Source of the DNA: CAZHAX01 sp964530325
Lineage (GTDB): Bacteria > Chloroflexota > Anaerolineae > B4-G1
DNA: 64,000 nt
Assembly: GCA_964530325.1 (NCBI GenBank)
Contig: CAZHAX010000001.1
Location: 332,070 to 396,069, forward strand
Reading direction: 5' to 3'
The notes below the pieces were generated by a model, which saw only the letters and a program-made list of their open reading frames with translations, did no database searches and had not been told where the DNA came from. This document shows, one piece after another, positions 17,266 through 25,202 of the stretch. The translations under genes were made by a program, and so were the position numbers. Position 1 is the stretch's first letter. Every line of letters starts with the position of its first letter.

Positions 17266-18402
17266 CTATTCCCGGCGGCCTGGCTCCGTGGCCGGCAGCC
17301 TATTGCTCCAACCCAACAGCAGGTCGAGCGGGGCGCGGAGGGCCATACGACCGTAAGTCGTACGGCCGGCGAAGAGCTGGAGGAAGCGATCGATGAAGCG
17401 AGGGTTTCTCACAGCCCACTCGAAGCAGGCCCGCGGACAGCCGTAGAAGACGCGAGCCCATAGGCGCCCCCAGCGCAGGTCGGAGCCGATCTCGTTGTGG
17501 ATGCGGCGGTCGAATCGAGCCAGGTCCTGGGCGAGGATCGCCTCCGCCGCGATGCGGCCGCTCTCCACTGCGCGGCGAATACCCTCTCCCAATAGCGGGT
17601 CCATCAAGCCGGCGGCATCCCCGGCCAGCAGTACCCTGCCTTTGTGCAGCGGCTCGCGGCGCACGTAGATAGGCAGCGGGTGGCCGTGCTGCTCGGATCC
17701 GTCGACGTCAATCCCCAGTTTGGCCATCTCCCGCTTCAGGGTCCCCTTCATCTGGCCTGCCTTGAGGCCGAAGGAGCCGATGCCCACCGAGAGATGGTCG
17801 GCTTTGGGGAAGACCCACAGGTAGCCCTGATAGGGGGTGCCGAAGAGGAAGACCGCCGTGGACTCGAACTCCGACAGGAGCCCATCGCCGGCTGGTACCT
17901 CCGCCTCGATGGCGCCCCCCATGACCTTGCCTCTTCTCAGGCGCACGATCTGGGCGACGAGGGAGTTGGCGCCGTCTGCACCTATCAGATACCGCGTGGA
18001 GAATGCATCACCCGCCGCCGTCGTCACCTCCACGTGGTTTTCGTTCTGTCTGAGCGTCGCCAGAGCGGTAGCATCGCGAACGTCTGCCCGCGCCTGCTGC
18101 AGGATGTGGTAGTCGAAGTGATCGCGCATCGCTGTGGCGACTGCTCCTGGCGGCAGCGCCGCCAGTACTTCGCGGCCGTCGTGGAATCGTAGGCGCAGCT
18201 GGAGTACGGTCTGCTCCAACACCGGAGAGAAATCGAAGGGGAACGCCCGCAGCAGGGCGGTGGGCACGCCGCCGCCACAAGCCTTGTAGCGCGGCACTCG
18301 CTCCTTTTCGAGGACCAGCACACGCTGTCCCGCCTCGCCCAGCCAATAGGCTGCCGAGGCACCGGCGGGGCCTGCTCCCACGATTATCGCGTCGAAGTCC
18401 AT
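17266..18402 (-). CDS. geranylgeranyl-reductase-family FAD oxidoreductase
   Basis: 378 residues. The N-terminal dinucleotide-binding motif is VGAGPAGASAAYWL, and the GGR-family PRYKACGGGV motif follows near residue 40. GRVLLAGDAAGLMDPLLGEGI is the second FAD motif (about 255). These enzymes reduce isoprenoid double bonds or related hydrophobic substrates. It is in an operon with thiol-redox genes, so an unrelated reductase role is equally possible. ATG start; well separated from the next gene by 17 bases. Confidence 0.88.
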   Translation of the reverse strand: MDFDAIIVGAGPAGASAAYWLGEAGQRVLVLEKERVPRYKACGGGVPTALLRAFPFDFSPVLEQTVLQLRLRFHDGREVLAALPPGAVATAMRDHFDYHILQQARADVRDATALATLRQNENHVEVTTAAGDAFSTRYLIGADGANSLVAQIVRLRRGKVMGGAIEAEVPAGDGLLSEFESTAVFLFGTPYQGYLWVFPKADHLSVGIGSFGLKAGQMKGTLKREMAKLGIDVDGSEQHGHPLPIYVRREPLHKGRVLLAGDAAGLMDPLLGEGIRRAVESGRIAAEAILAQDLARFDRRIHNEIGSDLRWGRLWARVFYGCPRACFEWAVRNPRFIDRFLQLFAGRTTYGRMALRAPLDLLLGWSNRLPATEPGRRE

Positions 18403-18419
18403 AGCCGGAGAGATCCCTC

Positions 18420-18674
18420 TCAGCGGGGCTGCTTCCAGAAGCAGACCATCTGATCGGGCCGGAATGCGACCTGGACGAGCTCCCAGCCCGAATCACCCTC
18501 GACATCGAGCAGGGCCTCGATAGCCTGCGTGAAGGGGTTCGGCCCGGCGTCGAAGAAGCAGGCGCCCTCGTCGCTGCAGAAGATCGCCGGAGGCACTTCC
18601 TCGACGACGTCGGGCAGGAGGGCCAGAACCTCTTCGCCCGTGTGAATGGTTATCCTATGCCGCCATTTGGTCAT
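18420..18674 (-). CDS. small conserved-type protein, DUF4177-like
   Basis: 84 residues from the ATG at 18674, chosen over a GTG seven codons upstream because GGAAGGAG lies eight bases before it. The C-terminal GWELVQVAFRPDQMVCFWKQ resembles the 'GWELVSV...FKR' signature of DUF4177 proteins. The function is unknown. It lies within the redox operon between the thioredoxin reductase and the flavoprotein. Confidence 0.6.
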   Translation of the reverse strand: MTKWRHRITIHTGEEVLALLPDVVEEVPPAIFCSDEGACFFDAGPNPFTQAIEALLDVEGDSGWELVQVAFRPDQMVCFWKQPR

Positions 18675-18752
18675 TCCTGCTGCTCCTTCCTGCACCAGTC
18701 GGCACCAGCGGGGCCGCCGACCGGTTCACCGCGTGGTCGCCCTGGCCCTCGC

Positions 18753-19730
18753 CTACGAGTGCCTCCAGTCGGGCCGTAGCTTCTCGCGACCACTCAGATA
18801 GCGATCAGCCGCCATGGCAGCTTGGGCCCCTTCAGCCGCCGCCACCACGCTCTGCTTCAGGTGCTTGCACACAACGTCGCCGGCGGCGAATACGCCGGGC
18901 AGCGTGGTCTCTCTGTATTCACCGGCGATCAGACAGCCGCCTTCGCTGACGGGAAGCTGGTCGTACAGGAAATCGGTGATGGGCTGCGTGCCCTGAAGGT
19001 AGAAGAAGACCCCGCTTACAGGAATGGTCTGCTCCTCCTGGTCACCTTTCTTGGCAGCGAAGCGCACCCCCTCGACCCGGTTCTCGCCGAGTACTTCGAG
19101 CACCCGGACGCCGAGATGGAGAGCGGCCTTGGGGTGAGATGCGAGCTCCTGCGCCAACTCCTCATTCGCCTCCAGCTCGGTCGTTGGCGAGAGCAGGTGC
19201 ACCTTTGTGGCGAAGCGGGTCATCGTCAGCGCTTCGTCGACCGCCTCGTCGTTGTTGCCGGCTACGGCCACCGGCTGGCCCTGGAAGAAGGCGCCGTCGC
19301 ACGTGGCGCAGTAGCTCACTCCCCGGCCCAGCAGCCGCTCCTCACCAGGTACGTGCTGTTGGCACCCCAGGGCGCCGGTGGCGATCACGACCGCGCGCGC
19401 CTGATAGGGCTCTGCTGCCCAGACCTGCTTTGGCTCCGCCTTCAGGTCGACCCGCAGGACCTTCTCGGTGACGAACTCGGCGCCAAAGGAGGCGGCCTGA
19501 TCGCGCATCGAGCGCACAAGATCAGCCCCGGTGAGGGGACCCTTTGCCCCAGGGTAGTTCACGATCTGGCTGGCCTTGCCGAGCGCCCCGGAAGCAAGTC
19601 CCTTGTCGATCACCAGTGTGCGATGCCCGGCGCGGGCTGCGTAGAGAGCCGCGGTCGAGCCGGCAGGCCCGCCGCCAATCACTATCAGGTCGTATGGAGC
19701 GCCTGCCGCGCCGAGCGATATGCTCTCCAT
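18753..19730 (-). CDS. thioredoxin-reductase-like flavoprotein lacking NADPH motifs
   Basis: 325 residues. FAD motif IGGGPAGSTAALYA (about 18-31), redox-active CATC (Cys141, Cys144) and the second FAD motif GVFAAGDVV all match low-Mr thioredoxin reductases. The NADPH half is altered. Where TrxB has GGGNTA it has GNNDEA, and the HRRxxxR phosphate-binding motif is replaced by SPTTELEA. Such changes occur in ferredoxin- or flavin-linked relatives. Its likely electron acceptor, a two-CxxC glutaredoxin-like protein, is encoded just upstream. Confidence 0.88.
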   Translation of the reverse strand: MESISLGAAGAPYDLIVIGGGPAGSTAALYAARAGHRTLVIDKGLASGALGKASQIVNYPGAKGPLTGADLVRSMRDQAASFGAEFVTEKVLRVDLKAEPKQVWAAEPYQARAVVIATGALGCQQHVPGEERLLGRGVSYCATCDGAFFQGQPVAVAGNNDEAVDEALTMTRFATKVHLLSPTTELEANEELAQELASHPKAALHLGVRVLEVLGENRVEGVRFAAKKGDQEEQTIPVSGVFFYLQGTQPITDFLYDQLPVSEGGCLIAGEYRETTLPGVFAAGDVVCKHLKQSVVAAAEGAQAAMAADRYLSGREKLRPDWRHS

Positions 19731-19770
19731 CTGACTCTGTTCCCTCTAATCGAGCGGACAGGCGGATTGG

Positions 19771-20427
19771 CTAGGACTGGCCGGCCGCTTCCGCTGCCTC
19801 GCGAAGCTTATCTACCAGCCTCGCCTCCGGCACCGCCCCCTCGAGGTGCACTGTATCGTTGATCACAGTGCGGGGCACGCCCATCACGCTGTACTTGACC
19901 GCCAGATGCGGGAACTCCGTAGCCTCCACCATGTCCGCCCTCACCAGGCGGCTGGCAACGCCGAGTCTGTGGGCGAGCATGACCGCAGACTGGCAGTACG
20001 GGCAGGTGGGCGTAACGAAGACCTGGATGTGGAGCGGCTCGCGCAGTGCCTGGAGAAAGGCGACGGTATCGTCCTCCAGGTGTGCCCCTCCGGACCCTGC
20101 AGCCTTTATGGCGGCCAGAAGGGAAGCGAACTCGTAGCCGCTGGGGATGCCGTAGAAGCGCAGGCCGTAGTCCTCAGCGCCGATGACTGCGATCGCCGGT
20201 ATCTTGTCGATGCCCAGCGAGTCCGCCTTCTCCTTGTCGGTGACGAAGTTGTAGATCTCAGCGGCGAGCTGCTCCGAGGTCGCAGCGACCTCCTCTACCA
20301 GTGCTCTCGCCTCCGCGCAGAGATCACATTCGAACTCCTGGGTGAACATCACCAGCCGGACCGGTCCACCCAGGTCCGCCAGCTCCTGCTTCACGCCCTC
20401 TGCAGTTCCCGAATCCAAGATCGGCAT
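19771..20427 (-). CDS. glutaredoxin-like protein / protein disulfide oxidoreductase with two thioredoxin folds
   Basis: 218 residues with two thioredoxin-fold units. The N-terminal unit carries CDLC (Cys34, Cys37). The C-terminal unit carries CPYC (Cys142, Cys145) with its cis-proline in GVPRTVI. This is the PDO arrangement known from thermophiles and many anaerobes, where PDO takes electrons from a thioredoxin-reductase-like flavoprotein. That partner is the next gene on the strand. Cytoplasmic, no signal sequence. Confidence 0.9.
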   Translation of the reverse strand: MPILDSGTAEGVKQELADLGGPVRLVMFTQEFECDLCAEARALVEEVAATSEQLAAEIYNFVTDKEKADSLGIDKIPAIAVIGAEDYGLRFYGIPSGYEFASLLAAIKAAGSGGAHLEDDTVAFLQALREPLHIQVFVTPTCPYCQSAVMLAHRLGVASRLVRADMVEATEFPHLAVKYSVMGVPRTVINDTVHLEGAVPEARLVDKLREAAEAAGQS

Positions 20428-20472
20428 CTGATCTGCTCCCTGCTATCTGGTTAGCTCGTTCTTCGGTTGCCT

Positions 20473-20742
20473 CTATGCCAGCCTGGAGAGCGCCATCGCC
20501 AAGGATTCGGAGACCTCCTCAGGCGATCTGTCGGAAGCTGCGCACTCGATCGTGTAGGCCCGGACAAGCTCCACCATGGCCTTGTGCACCGCCGAGCGCA
20601 CGGCTGCCAGCTGCTGCAGAATCTCGCCGCAGTCCCGGTTCTCCTCGATCATCCGCGCGATCCCGCGGGCCTGTCCTTCGACCTTCCGAATGCGCCCCAG
20701 GAGATCCTCTCTGGCGGGCGCTTCTCCAAGTCTCGTTTCCAT
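20473..20742 (-). CDS. CsoR/FrmR-family repressor with a C-Y-C sensor triad (CstR-like)
   Basis: 89 residues, all-helical DUF156 fold. In an ungapped alignment to B. subtilis CsoR the first Cys (NRDCGEIL) and the last Cys (TIECA) are kept, but the copper-binding His between them is Tyr. This Cys-x-Cys without His resembles the persulfide sensor CstR, where Asn takes that place. A palindrome fitting this family's operators overlaps the operon's promoter region, so autoregulation in response to sulfane sulfur or another thiol stress is likely. Confidence 0.85.
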   Translation of the reverse strand: METRLGEAPAREDLLGRIRKVEGQARGIARMIEENRDCGEILQQLAAVRSAVHKAMVELVRAYTIECAASDRSPEEVSESLAMALSRLA

Positions 20743-20787
20743 CGCGCTCCTTGTGCGGAGGCGTACCGCCTCCTAGCGCTTCAAGCT

Positions 20788-20988
20788 TCAGGTCGGGGCC
20801 GGTCCGCACGATCGCGTTCCCGGCGGCTTCGTCGTAGCCGGCGTGCGGCAGCCGAACAGCGATATCGCCTTGCGGGTTCTCGAGCTGCCGCACTTCGGGC
20901 ACACGGCTTCGACTTGCTGCCCGGGCGATCGCACGAGCAGCTCAAACGGTTCACCGCAGTCTTGGCACTCATATTCGTACAAGGGCAT
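20788..20988 (-). CDS. FmdB-family zinc-ribbon protein
   Basis: 66 residues from the ATG at 20988, chosen because MPLYEYECQDCG is the family's conserved start; the frame runs 14 codons further upstream without a better site, and GGGAGG lies just before this ATG. Two CxxC pairs (CQDC and CPKC) form the zinc ribbon. The Pro/Thr/Gly tail is disordered. First gene of the redox operon. The family was named from formamidase loci; its function is unclear. Confidence 0.85.
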   Translation of the reverse strand: MPLYEYECQDCGEPFELLVRSPGQQVEAVCPKCGSSRTRKAISLFGCRTPATTKPPGTRSCGPAPT

Positions 20989-21003
20989 AGGCACACCTCC
21001 CTG

Positions 21004-21020
21004 ATACCATACTAGGGTAT
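21004..21020 (-). promoter_or_regulatory. candidate CsoR/CstR-type operator
   Basis: ATACC-ATACTAG-GGTAT, a 17-bp imperfect palindrome just downstream of the -10 and at the expected transcription start. It resembles the ATACC...GGTAT half sites of CsoR-family operators. The repressor gene is second in the operon. Confidence 0.6.
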
Positions 21021-21050
21021 AGTATACCACATCGAAGTGGGGTCTGTCAA
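21021..21050 (-). promoter_or_regulatory. sigma70-type promoter of the redox operon
   Basis: Minus strand TTGACA (21050-21045), an 18-base spacer and TATACT (21026-21021). It precedes the FmdB-like gene by about 30 bases and drives the minus-strand run down to 15145. Confidence 0.75.
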
Positions 21051-21094
21051 GTGCGTCCGTCCCGATGAGCGGGAAAGGGCAGGGTGCGGGCGGG

Positions 21095-22426
21095 CTAGGC
21101 CGGCCTGCCCAGCAGGTCGTGCTCCAATGCGGAGGTGATCACAATCGGAATGATCCTGCCCACACTCAGCTCCGCCTGCACGAGCACCAGGCCGTCGATC
21201 TCGGGGGCGTCGCGGTAGGAGCGCCCCACGCTGATCCCTTCGCCCTGGCCTTCGATGAGGACATCGAGCGTCTGTCCCACCAGTTTCTGGTTCTGAGCCA
21301 GCGACAGGCCCTGCTGCAGCTGCATGATGCGCGCCCGCCGCTCCTCCTTGAGCTCTGCCGGGACATCGTCGGCAAGACGAGCGGCAGGCGTTCCCGCCTC
21401 GTGGGAATAGGTGAAGACGCCGACGCGGTCGAATCTCTCCTCCGCCACGAAGTCGATCAGCGCCTCGAACTCCGCCTCCGTCTCGCCCGGGAAGCCGACC
21501 AGGAGGGTGGTGCGGATGGCGACCCCCGGCATAGCGGTTCGCAGCCTGGCCAGGGTGCGCCGGACCTGGTCAACGTCCGCCGGCCGGGCCATTCGCCTGA
21601 GGACGTCCGGATGGGCATGCTGCAGGGGGAGATCGACATAGGGTAGGATCTGAGCATGGCTGGCCATCGTTTCGATCAGAGGCTCGGTGATGCGCCCCGG
21701 GTAGGCGTACATCAGGCGTATCCACGGCACCGCGGGGATCGCCTGCACCAGGGGCTCCAGCAGGCCCGCCAGTGTGATCTGCCGATCAAGATCGCGTCCG
21801 TAGTCTGTGGTGTCCTGGGCTATGAGTATGATCTCCTGCACACCGTTCTCTGCCAGCCAGCGGGCGTCGGCCAGGATGTCCTCTGGACGGCGGCTGATGG
21901 CCGGCCCTTTGATCAGCGGTATGGCGCAGAAGGCGCAGGAGCGCCGGCAGCCGTCGGCTATCTTGAGGTAGGCGCTTGCCCCCTGGACGGCGACGCGATG
22001 CAGGGCAGGCGTACACTCCTGTGCAGCTGGAACCTCCGGCGGCAGGCAAACAGGATGCCCGGCGTCGGCCTCATCTAGGCTGCGCACGAGGTCCAGGAAC
22101 TCCATCCAGCGCCGGGTGCCGATGAGGCCGTCGATCTGGGGCACCGCTTCGGCGAGCTCCTCCGGGCAGCGCTGTGAGTAGCAGCCGGCCGCCACCAGGC
22201 GCTGGCGAGCCTTCTTGTGGCGCGCCAGGTCCCGGATGACGGCCAGAGACTCCTCGCGAGCGGACTCGATGAAGCCGCAGGTGTTGACTATCAGGAGACC
22301 GGCGTCCCGGGGCCTGTCCGAGGCCTCGAACCCTGCCGCTTCCAGGAGAGCCGACAGGCCGGCGCTGTCGACGAGATTCTTCGGGCAGCCGAGGCTGATC
22401 AGATGGTAGCGGCGCGGATTAGTCAT
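21095..22426 (-). CDS. rimO: ribosomal protein S12 methylthiotransferase RimO
   Basis: Radical-SAM enzyme that adds a methylthio group to an Asp of ribosomal protein S12. 443 residues. The N-terminal UPF0004 domain begins ISLGCPKNLVDS with Cys ligands of the auxiliary cluster. The radical-SAM core shows CRRSCAFCAIP (C-x3-C-x2-C). A C-terminal TRAM domain follows at about residues 370-440. The SLGCPKNxVDS motif separates RimO from MiaB. Confidence 0.95.
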   Translation of the reverse strand: MTNPRRYHLISLGCPKNLVDSAGLSALLEAAGFEASDRPRDAGLLIVNTCGFIESAREESLAVIRDLARHKKARQRLVAAGCYSQRCPEELAEAVPQIDGLIGTRRWMEFLDLVRSLDEADAGHPVCLPPEVPAAQECTPALHRVAVQGASAYLKIADGCRRSCAFCAIPLIKGPAISRRPEDILADARWLAENGVQEIILIAQDTTDYGRDLDRQITLAGLLEPLVQAIPAVPWIRLMYAYPGRITEPLIETMASHAQILPYVDLPLQHAHPDVLRRMARPADVDQVRRTLARLRTAMPGVAIRTTLLVGFPGETEAEFEALIDFVAEERFDRVGVFTYSHEAGTPAARLADDVPAELKEERRARIMQLQQGLSLAQNQKLVGQTLDVLIEGQGEGISVGRSYRDAPEIDGLVLVQAELSVGRIIPIVITSALEHDLLGRPA

Positions 22427-22451
22427 GCTTGGAGCCGGCTGCGAGCTCGGT

Positions 22452-23276
22452 TCAAGGCACCGTAAGGTCGATCTCTCCCCACGGCGCCCAGGCGCGGTGG
22501 CACAGGTCGCGCCGCTCCGACATGCGGCCGAGTAGCTCGCCGTTCACGGTGACCAGGAGCCCGGCGCCGTTCCCTGTCTCGACAGAGATCGTCTTCTCGC
22601 CGGACCAGGTCTCCGTCTCGCCCGGCTGCATCATCCCCTCGAGCAGGACAGCGTCCTCGGTCGTTGCTCGGACCCAGACGTGCTCCGTGGCCTCCAGCGT
22701 GACCGTAACTACTCCGAGGGGATCGATAGGATAGCCCGGCGTCGACGTAGGCGTGGCGGCTGTTTCAGTGGGGGACGCTGCCTGGGAGACAGTCGCTGTG
22801 GCGGTCGGCCCGGGAGCGCTGCCGATTCGCCTGAGCACACCAGTCGCCCCCAGAACGGCTGCAGTAACGACAATCAGCCCCGCGACAGCGACGACGGCAC
22901 GCCGCTGAGTGACCCATCCGGGTGCCGATCCGAATATCGGCAGCCCCCGTGTCTTGACCACGTCCTCGGCGGTCATTCGCTCCGGAGGCTCGGCGGGCTG
23001 GTCGCTGGCTGCAGTGTCCGGCTCGGGCGCGGGGGCGATGCCGTGGACCTCAGAATCGTAGCGGGCCAGCACAGCGTCAGCCGGCAGGCCCAGGTAGCGG
23101 GCGTAGATACGGAGGAAGCCCCGGATCTGCACCTCGCCGCCAGACAGGGCGGCAAAGTCCCCGCCCTCTAGCGCCTGCAGGAGGTGAAGGCGGATGCGGG
23201 TTAGATCCGCGGCCTGATCAAGCGACGCGCCCTGCGCCTCTCGCGTCTTCCGCAGCCACGCGGCGAGGGTATCCAT
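22452..23276 (-). CDS. RodZ-like helix-turn-helix membrane protein
   Basis: 274 residues: an N-terminal HTH_25 domain (about 1-75, LAAWLRKTREAQGASLDQAA), a Pro/Ala linker, one transmembrane helix (about 120-140), a Thr/Ala/Pro-rich spacer and a C-terminal beta domain (DUF4115, about 185-270) outside the cell. This is the architecture of RodZ, which links MreB to the wall-elongation machinery. No mre genes are in the window. It stands between rplI and rimO on the same strand. Confidence 0.85.
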   Translation of the reverse strand: MDTLAAWLRKTREAQGASLDQAADLTRIRLHLLQALEGGDFAALSGGEVQIRGFLRIYARYLGLPADAVLARYDSEVHGIAPAPEPDTAASDQPAEPPERMTAEDVVKTRGLPIFGSAPGWVTQRRAVVAVAGLIVVTAAVLGATGVLRRIGSAPGPTATATVSQAASPTETAATPTSTPGYPIDPLGVVTVTLEATEHVWVRATTEDAVLLEGMMQPGETETWSGEKTISVETGNGAGLLVTVNGELLGRMSERRDLCHRAWAPWGEIDLTVP

Positions 23277-23291
23277 TCTATGCCGGCCGGT

Positions 23292-23888
23292 CTACTCTTC
23301 TTGCCGGTCTTCTTGTGGCCCGGCTGCGCCTTCGTTTGCCTCCTCTTCGGAGGCCGCGGCTTCGGTCGCTGAGCCGGCCGGCTGATCAGGGGCTGCTTCC
23401 TCTTCAGGCTCGCTCGCCGCAGTTGACTCGGTCGCCTGACCCCCCGCTGGGTTGACGAGGACCTTGACCTCGGCCGTTACCTCGGCGCTGAGACGCACGG
23501 GGACGATGTGCTCGCCCACGTGGCGGATGGGGTCACTCAGGATGTGCTTGCGGCGGTCGAAGCTCTCGCCGATCTGCTGGCTGAGCGCGTCGGCGATTTC
23601 GGCGGTGGTGATGGAGCCGTAGAGGCGCCCCTTCTCGCCGGCCTTCGCCTCGAAGGTGAGCGTAGTCGCTGCCAGCTGCTCGGCCAGTTCCGCGGCGCGC
23701 ACCGCGATCCTCTCGTCCCGCCGGGCGCCGGCTGAGCGCAGCCGCTCGGCCTGCTCCATCGCCGCCGGCGTGGCTGCTGTGGCCAGGCCTTGAGGAATCA
23801 GGTAATTGCGTGCGTAGCCGACGGCCACGTTCTTCACGTCACCGGCATGACCTAGATCCTGCACGTCTTGTGTCAGAACGATCTTCAC
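23292..23888 (-). CDS. rplI: 50S ribosomal protein L9 with long acidic tail
   Basis: 198 residues against the usual ~150. The N-terminal domain KIVLTQDVQDLGHAGDVKNVAVGYARNYL is cut here into two readable parts: KIVLTQDVQDLGHAG and VAVGYARNYLIPQGLA. It is followed by the connecting helix and C-terminal domain, ending at VKVLVNPA. The extra ~50 residues are almost only Glu, Ala, Gln, Ser and Gly and are probably disordered. GTG start at 23888, chosen because it gives the conserved N-terminus; an upstream ATG would add 17 unrelated residues. Confidence 0.94.
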   Translation of the reverse strand: MKIVLTQDVQDLGHAGDVKNVAVGYARNYLIPQGLATAATPAAMEQAERLRSAGARRDERIAVRAAELAEQLAATTLTFEAKAGEKGRLYGSITTAEIADALSQQIGESFDRRKHILSDPIRHVGEHIVPVRLSAEVTAEVKVLVNPAGGQATESTAASEPEEEAAPDQPAGSATEAAASEEEANEGAAGPQEDRQEE

Positions 23889-23987
23889 GATATTCAACCT
23901 CCAGCGAAGTGGGGGTGCCTGCTTTCCGTGAGCGGCCACAGCTTGAGCGCCCCGCAGGCGAGGGGGCGCTCGGCCGGTACCCGCTCA

Positions 23988-24069
23988 TGGGGCGGGTGGG
24001 ATTCGAACCCACACGTCCTTTCGGACAGAGGATTTTAAGTCCCCGGCGTCTACCGTTTCGCCACCGCCC
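23988..24069 (-). tRNA. tRNA-Leu (anticodon UAA)
   Basis: On the minus strand a complete cloverleaf: acceptor stem GGGGCGG/CCGCCCC, anticodon loop CTTAAAA giving UAA, a long variable arm (CTGTCCGAAAGGACGTG region) as in class II tRNAs, and T loop GGTTCGAATCC. CCA is not encoded. 82 bases. Confidence 0.93.
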
Positions 24070-24131
24070 CCAGGAGGTGGCGTGCAGCCCTGCGCCAGAG
24101 CCGCTCGCCGCCCGCCGGAAAGACACAACGA

Positions 24132-24202
24132 AGGCGACGGCCGGAATCGAACCGGCGATAGAGGTTTTGCAGACCCCCGCCTTACCACTTGGCTACGTCG
24201 CC
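24132..24202 (-). tRNA. tRNA-Cys (anticodon GCA)
   Basis: Minus strand: acceptor stem GGCGACG/CGTCGCC, D arm GCCAAGTGGTAAGGC, anticodon loop CTGCAAA giving GCA, T arm GCCGGTTCGATTCCGGC, discriminator T as usual for tRNA-Cys. 71 bases; CCA not encoded. It lies 62 bases upstream of tRNA-Leu on the same strand. Confidence 0.94.
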
Positions 24203-24313
24203 CGGCGTGCTGGGCATTCTACCACGCATGCGGTGGAGCGGCAAGTACCGGGGCGAAGGCTGGCTGCAGGCCGGCCGAGAAGGAGCTTGGCGGCGGGGGC
24301 TCTACGGATTCGC

Positions 24314-25135
24314 CTACGTGTATCCTTCCTCTCTGGCGGCCAGGTCCATGGGCAGGGTCCTGATCCGCTCCAAAGGCAGTGACACGTCCGATGCTGCCTG
24401 ACGCTGGTCGAGAGTCTTCAGGTAGCGCAGGCACTCCCTGCAGAAGTAAAGCCGGTACGCACCATCCTCGCTGATGTGGTAAGCGATCTTGGTATGCTCG
24501 GTTGTTCCGCAGAAGGGGCAGCCGAGGCGCCTGAACGGCCATAGGCTGGCGCAGCGGGAACACATCAGCTGGCGAGATCCGGTTTCCTCGTCGAGCACGG
24601 CGAAATCGGGCGCCCCGCCGCATGCTGGACACGCTCCCCGCTTCCACGTGGCGAGATCAACCAAGGGCAGCAGCCGCTCCGCGGCCCAGCCCAGATAGGG
24701 CCCGAGCGCCAGGTCGGCAGCCGCTTCAGGGAGGGTACCCTCCAGAACGGGTGTGCACTGCGCGGTCAGGGCCTGGCCCCTTTCGAATCGCTCCCGCGCC
24801 AGCGCCAACCACTCCGACGTATCGTCCGGCAGGGGTGCATCCGCAACTCCAACCCCGAACTCGCGGAGAACGTGTGCGATTGAGGTGGCCAGCTCGGCGA
24901 AGCGCTCGGCCTGGATCGGAAGCAGGCTGAAGTCGATCAGTGGCTTGCCCTCGTCTAGGCGTGCTTCCAGTACGTCATTCTTGGGATTCTCAAGAGCGGC
25001 CCGGATCCCGCTTCTAGCTTCGTCCCGCAACCGCAGGAGCCGGCCGTGCAGCTCGTAGTAGCGGGCCAGTTCCGGGTCCTTTGCTGCCTCTTCAGCCAGC
25101 GCTTGCTGGATCATTCCTCGTCCGGGCAGGGACAC
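24314..25135 (-). CDS. fdhE: formate dehydrogenase accessory protein FdhE
   Basis: Needed for activity of Tat-exported formate dehydrogenases. 273 residues. The C-terminal rubredoxin-like half has four CxxC pairs: CPACGG, CSRCAS, CPFCGT and CRECLR, which bind iron in the family. The start is uncertain: GTG at 25135 or ATG at 25114, seven codons later. Last gene of the minus-strand cluster encoding the FDH-like complex. Its presence supports a molybdoenzyme of the FdnG type. Confidence 0.9.
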   Translation of the reverse strand: MSLPGRGMIQQALAEEAAKDPELARYYELHGRLLRLRDEARSGIRAALENPKNDVLEARLDEGKPLIDFSLLPIQAERFAELATSIAHVLREFGVGVADAPLPDDTSEWLALARERFERGQALTAQCTPVLEGTLPEAAADLALGPYLGWAAERLLPLVDLATWKRGACPACGGAPDFAVLDEETGSRQLMCSRCASLWPFRRLGCPFCGTTEHTKIAYHISEDGAYRLYFCRECLRYLKTLDQRQAASDVSLPLERIRTLPMDLAAREEGYT

Positions 25136-25202
25136 CCTGCCGAGCGTGCTGCTTTCACACCCTGTCCCTGACGCTCCGCCAGCTTGGGCCTGAGACCTTG
25201 AC

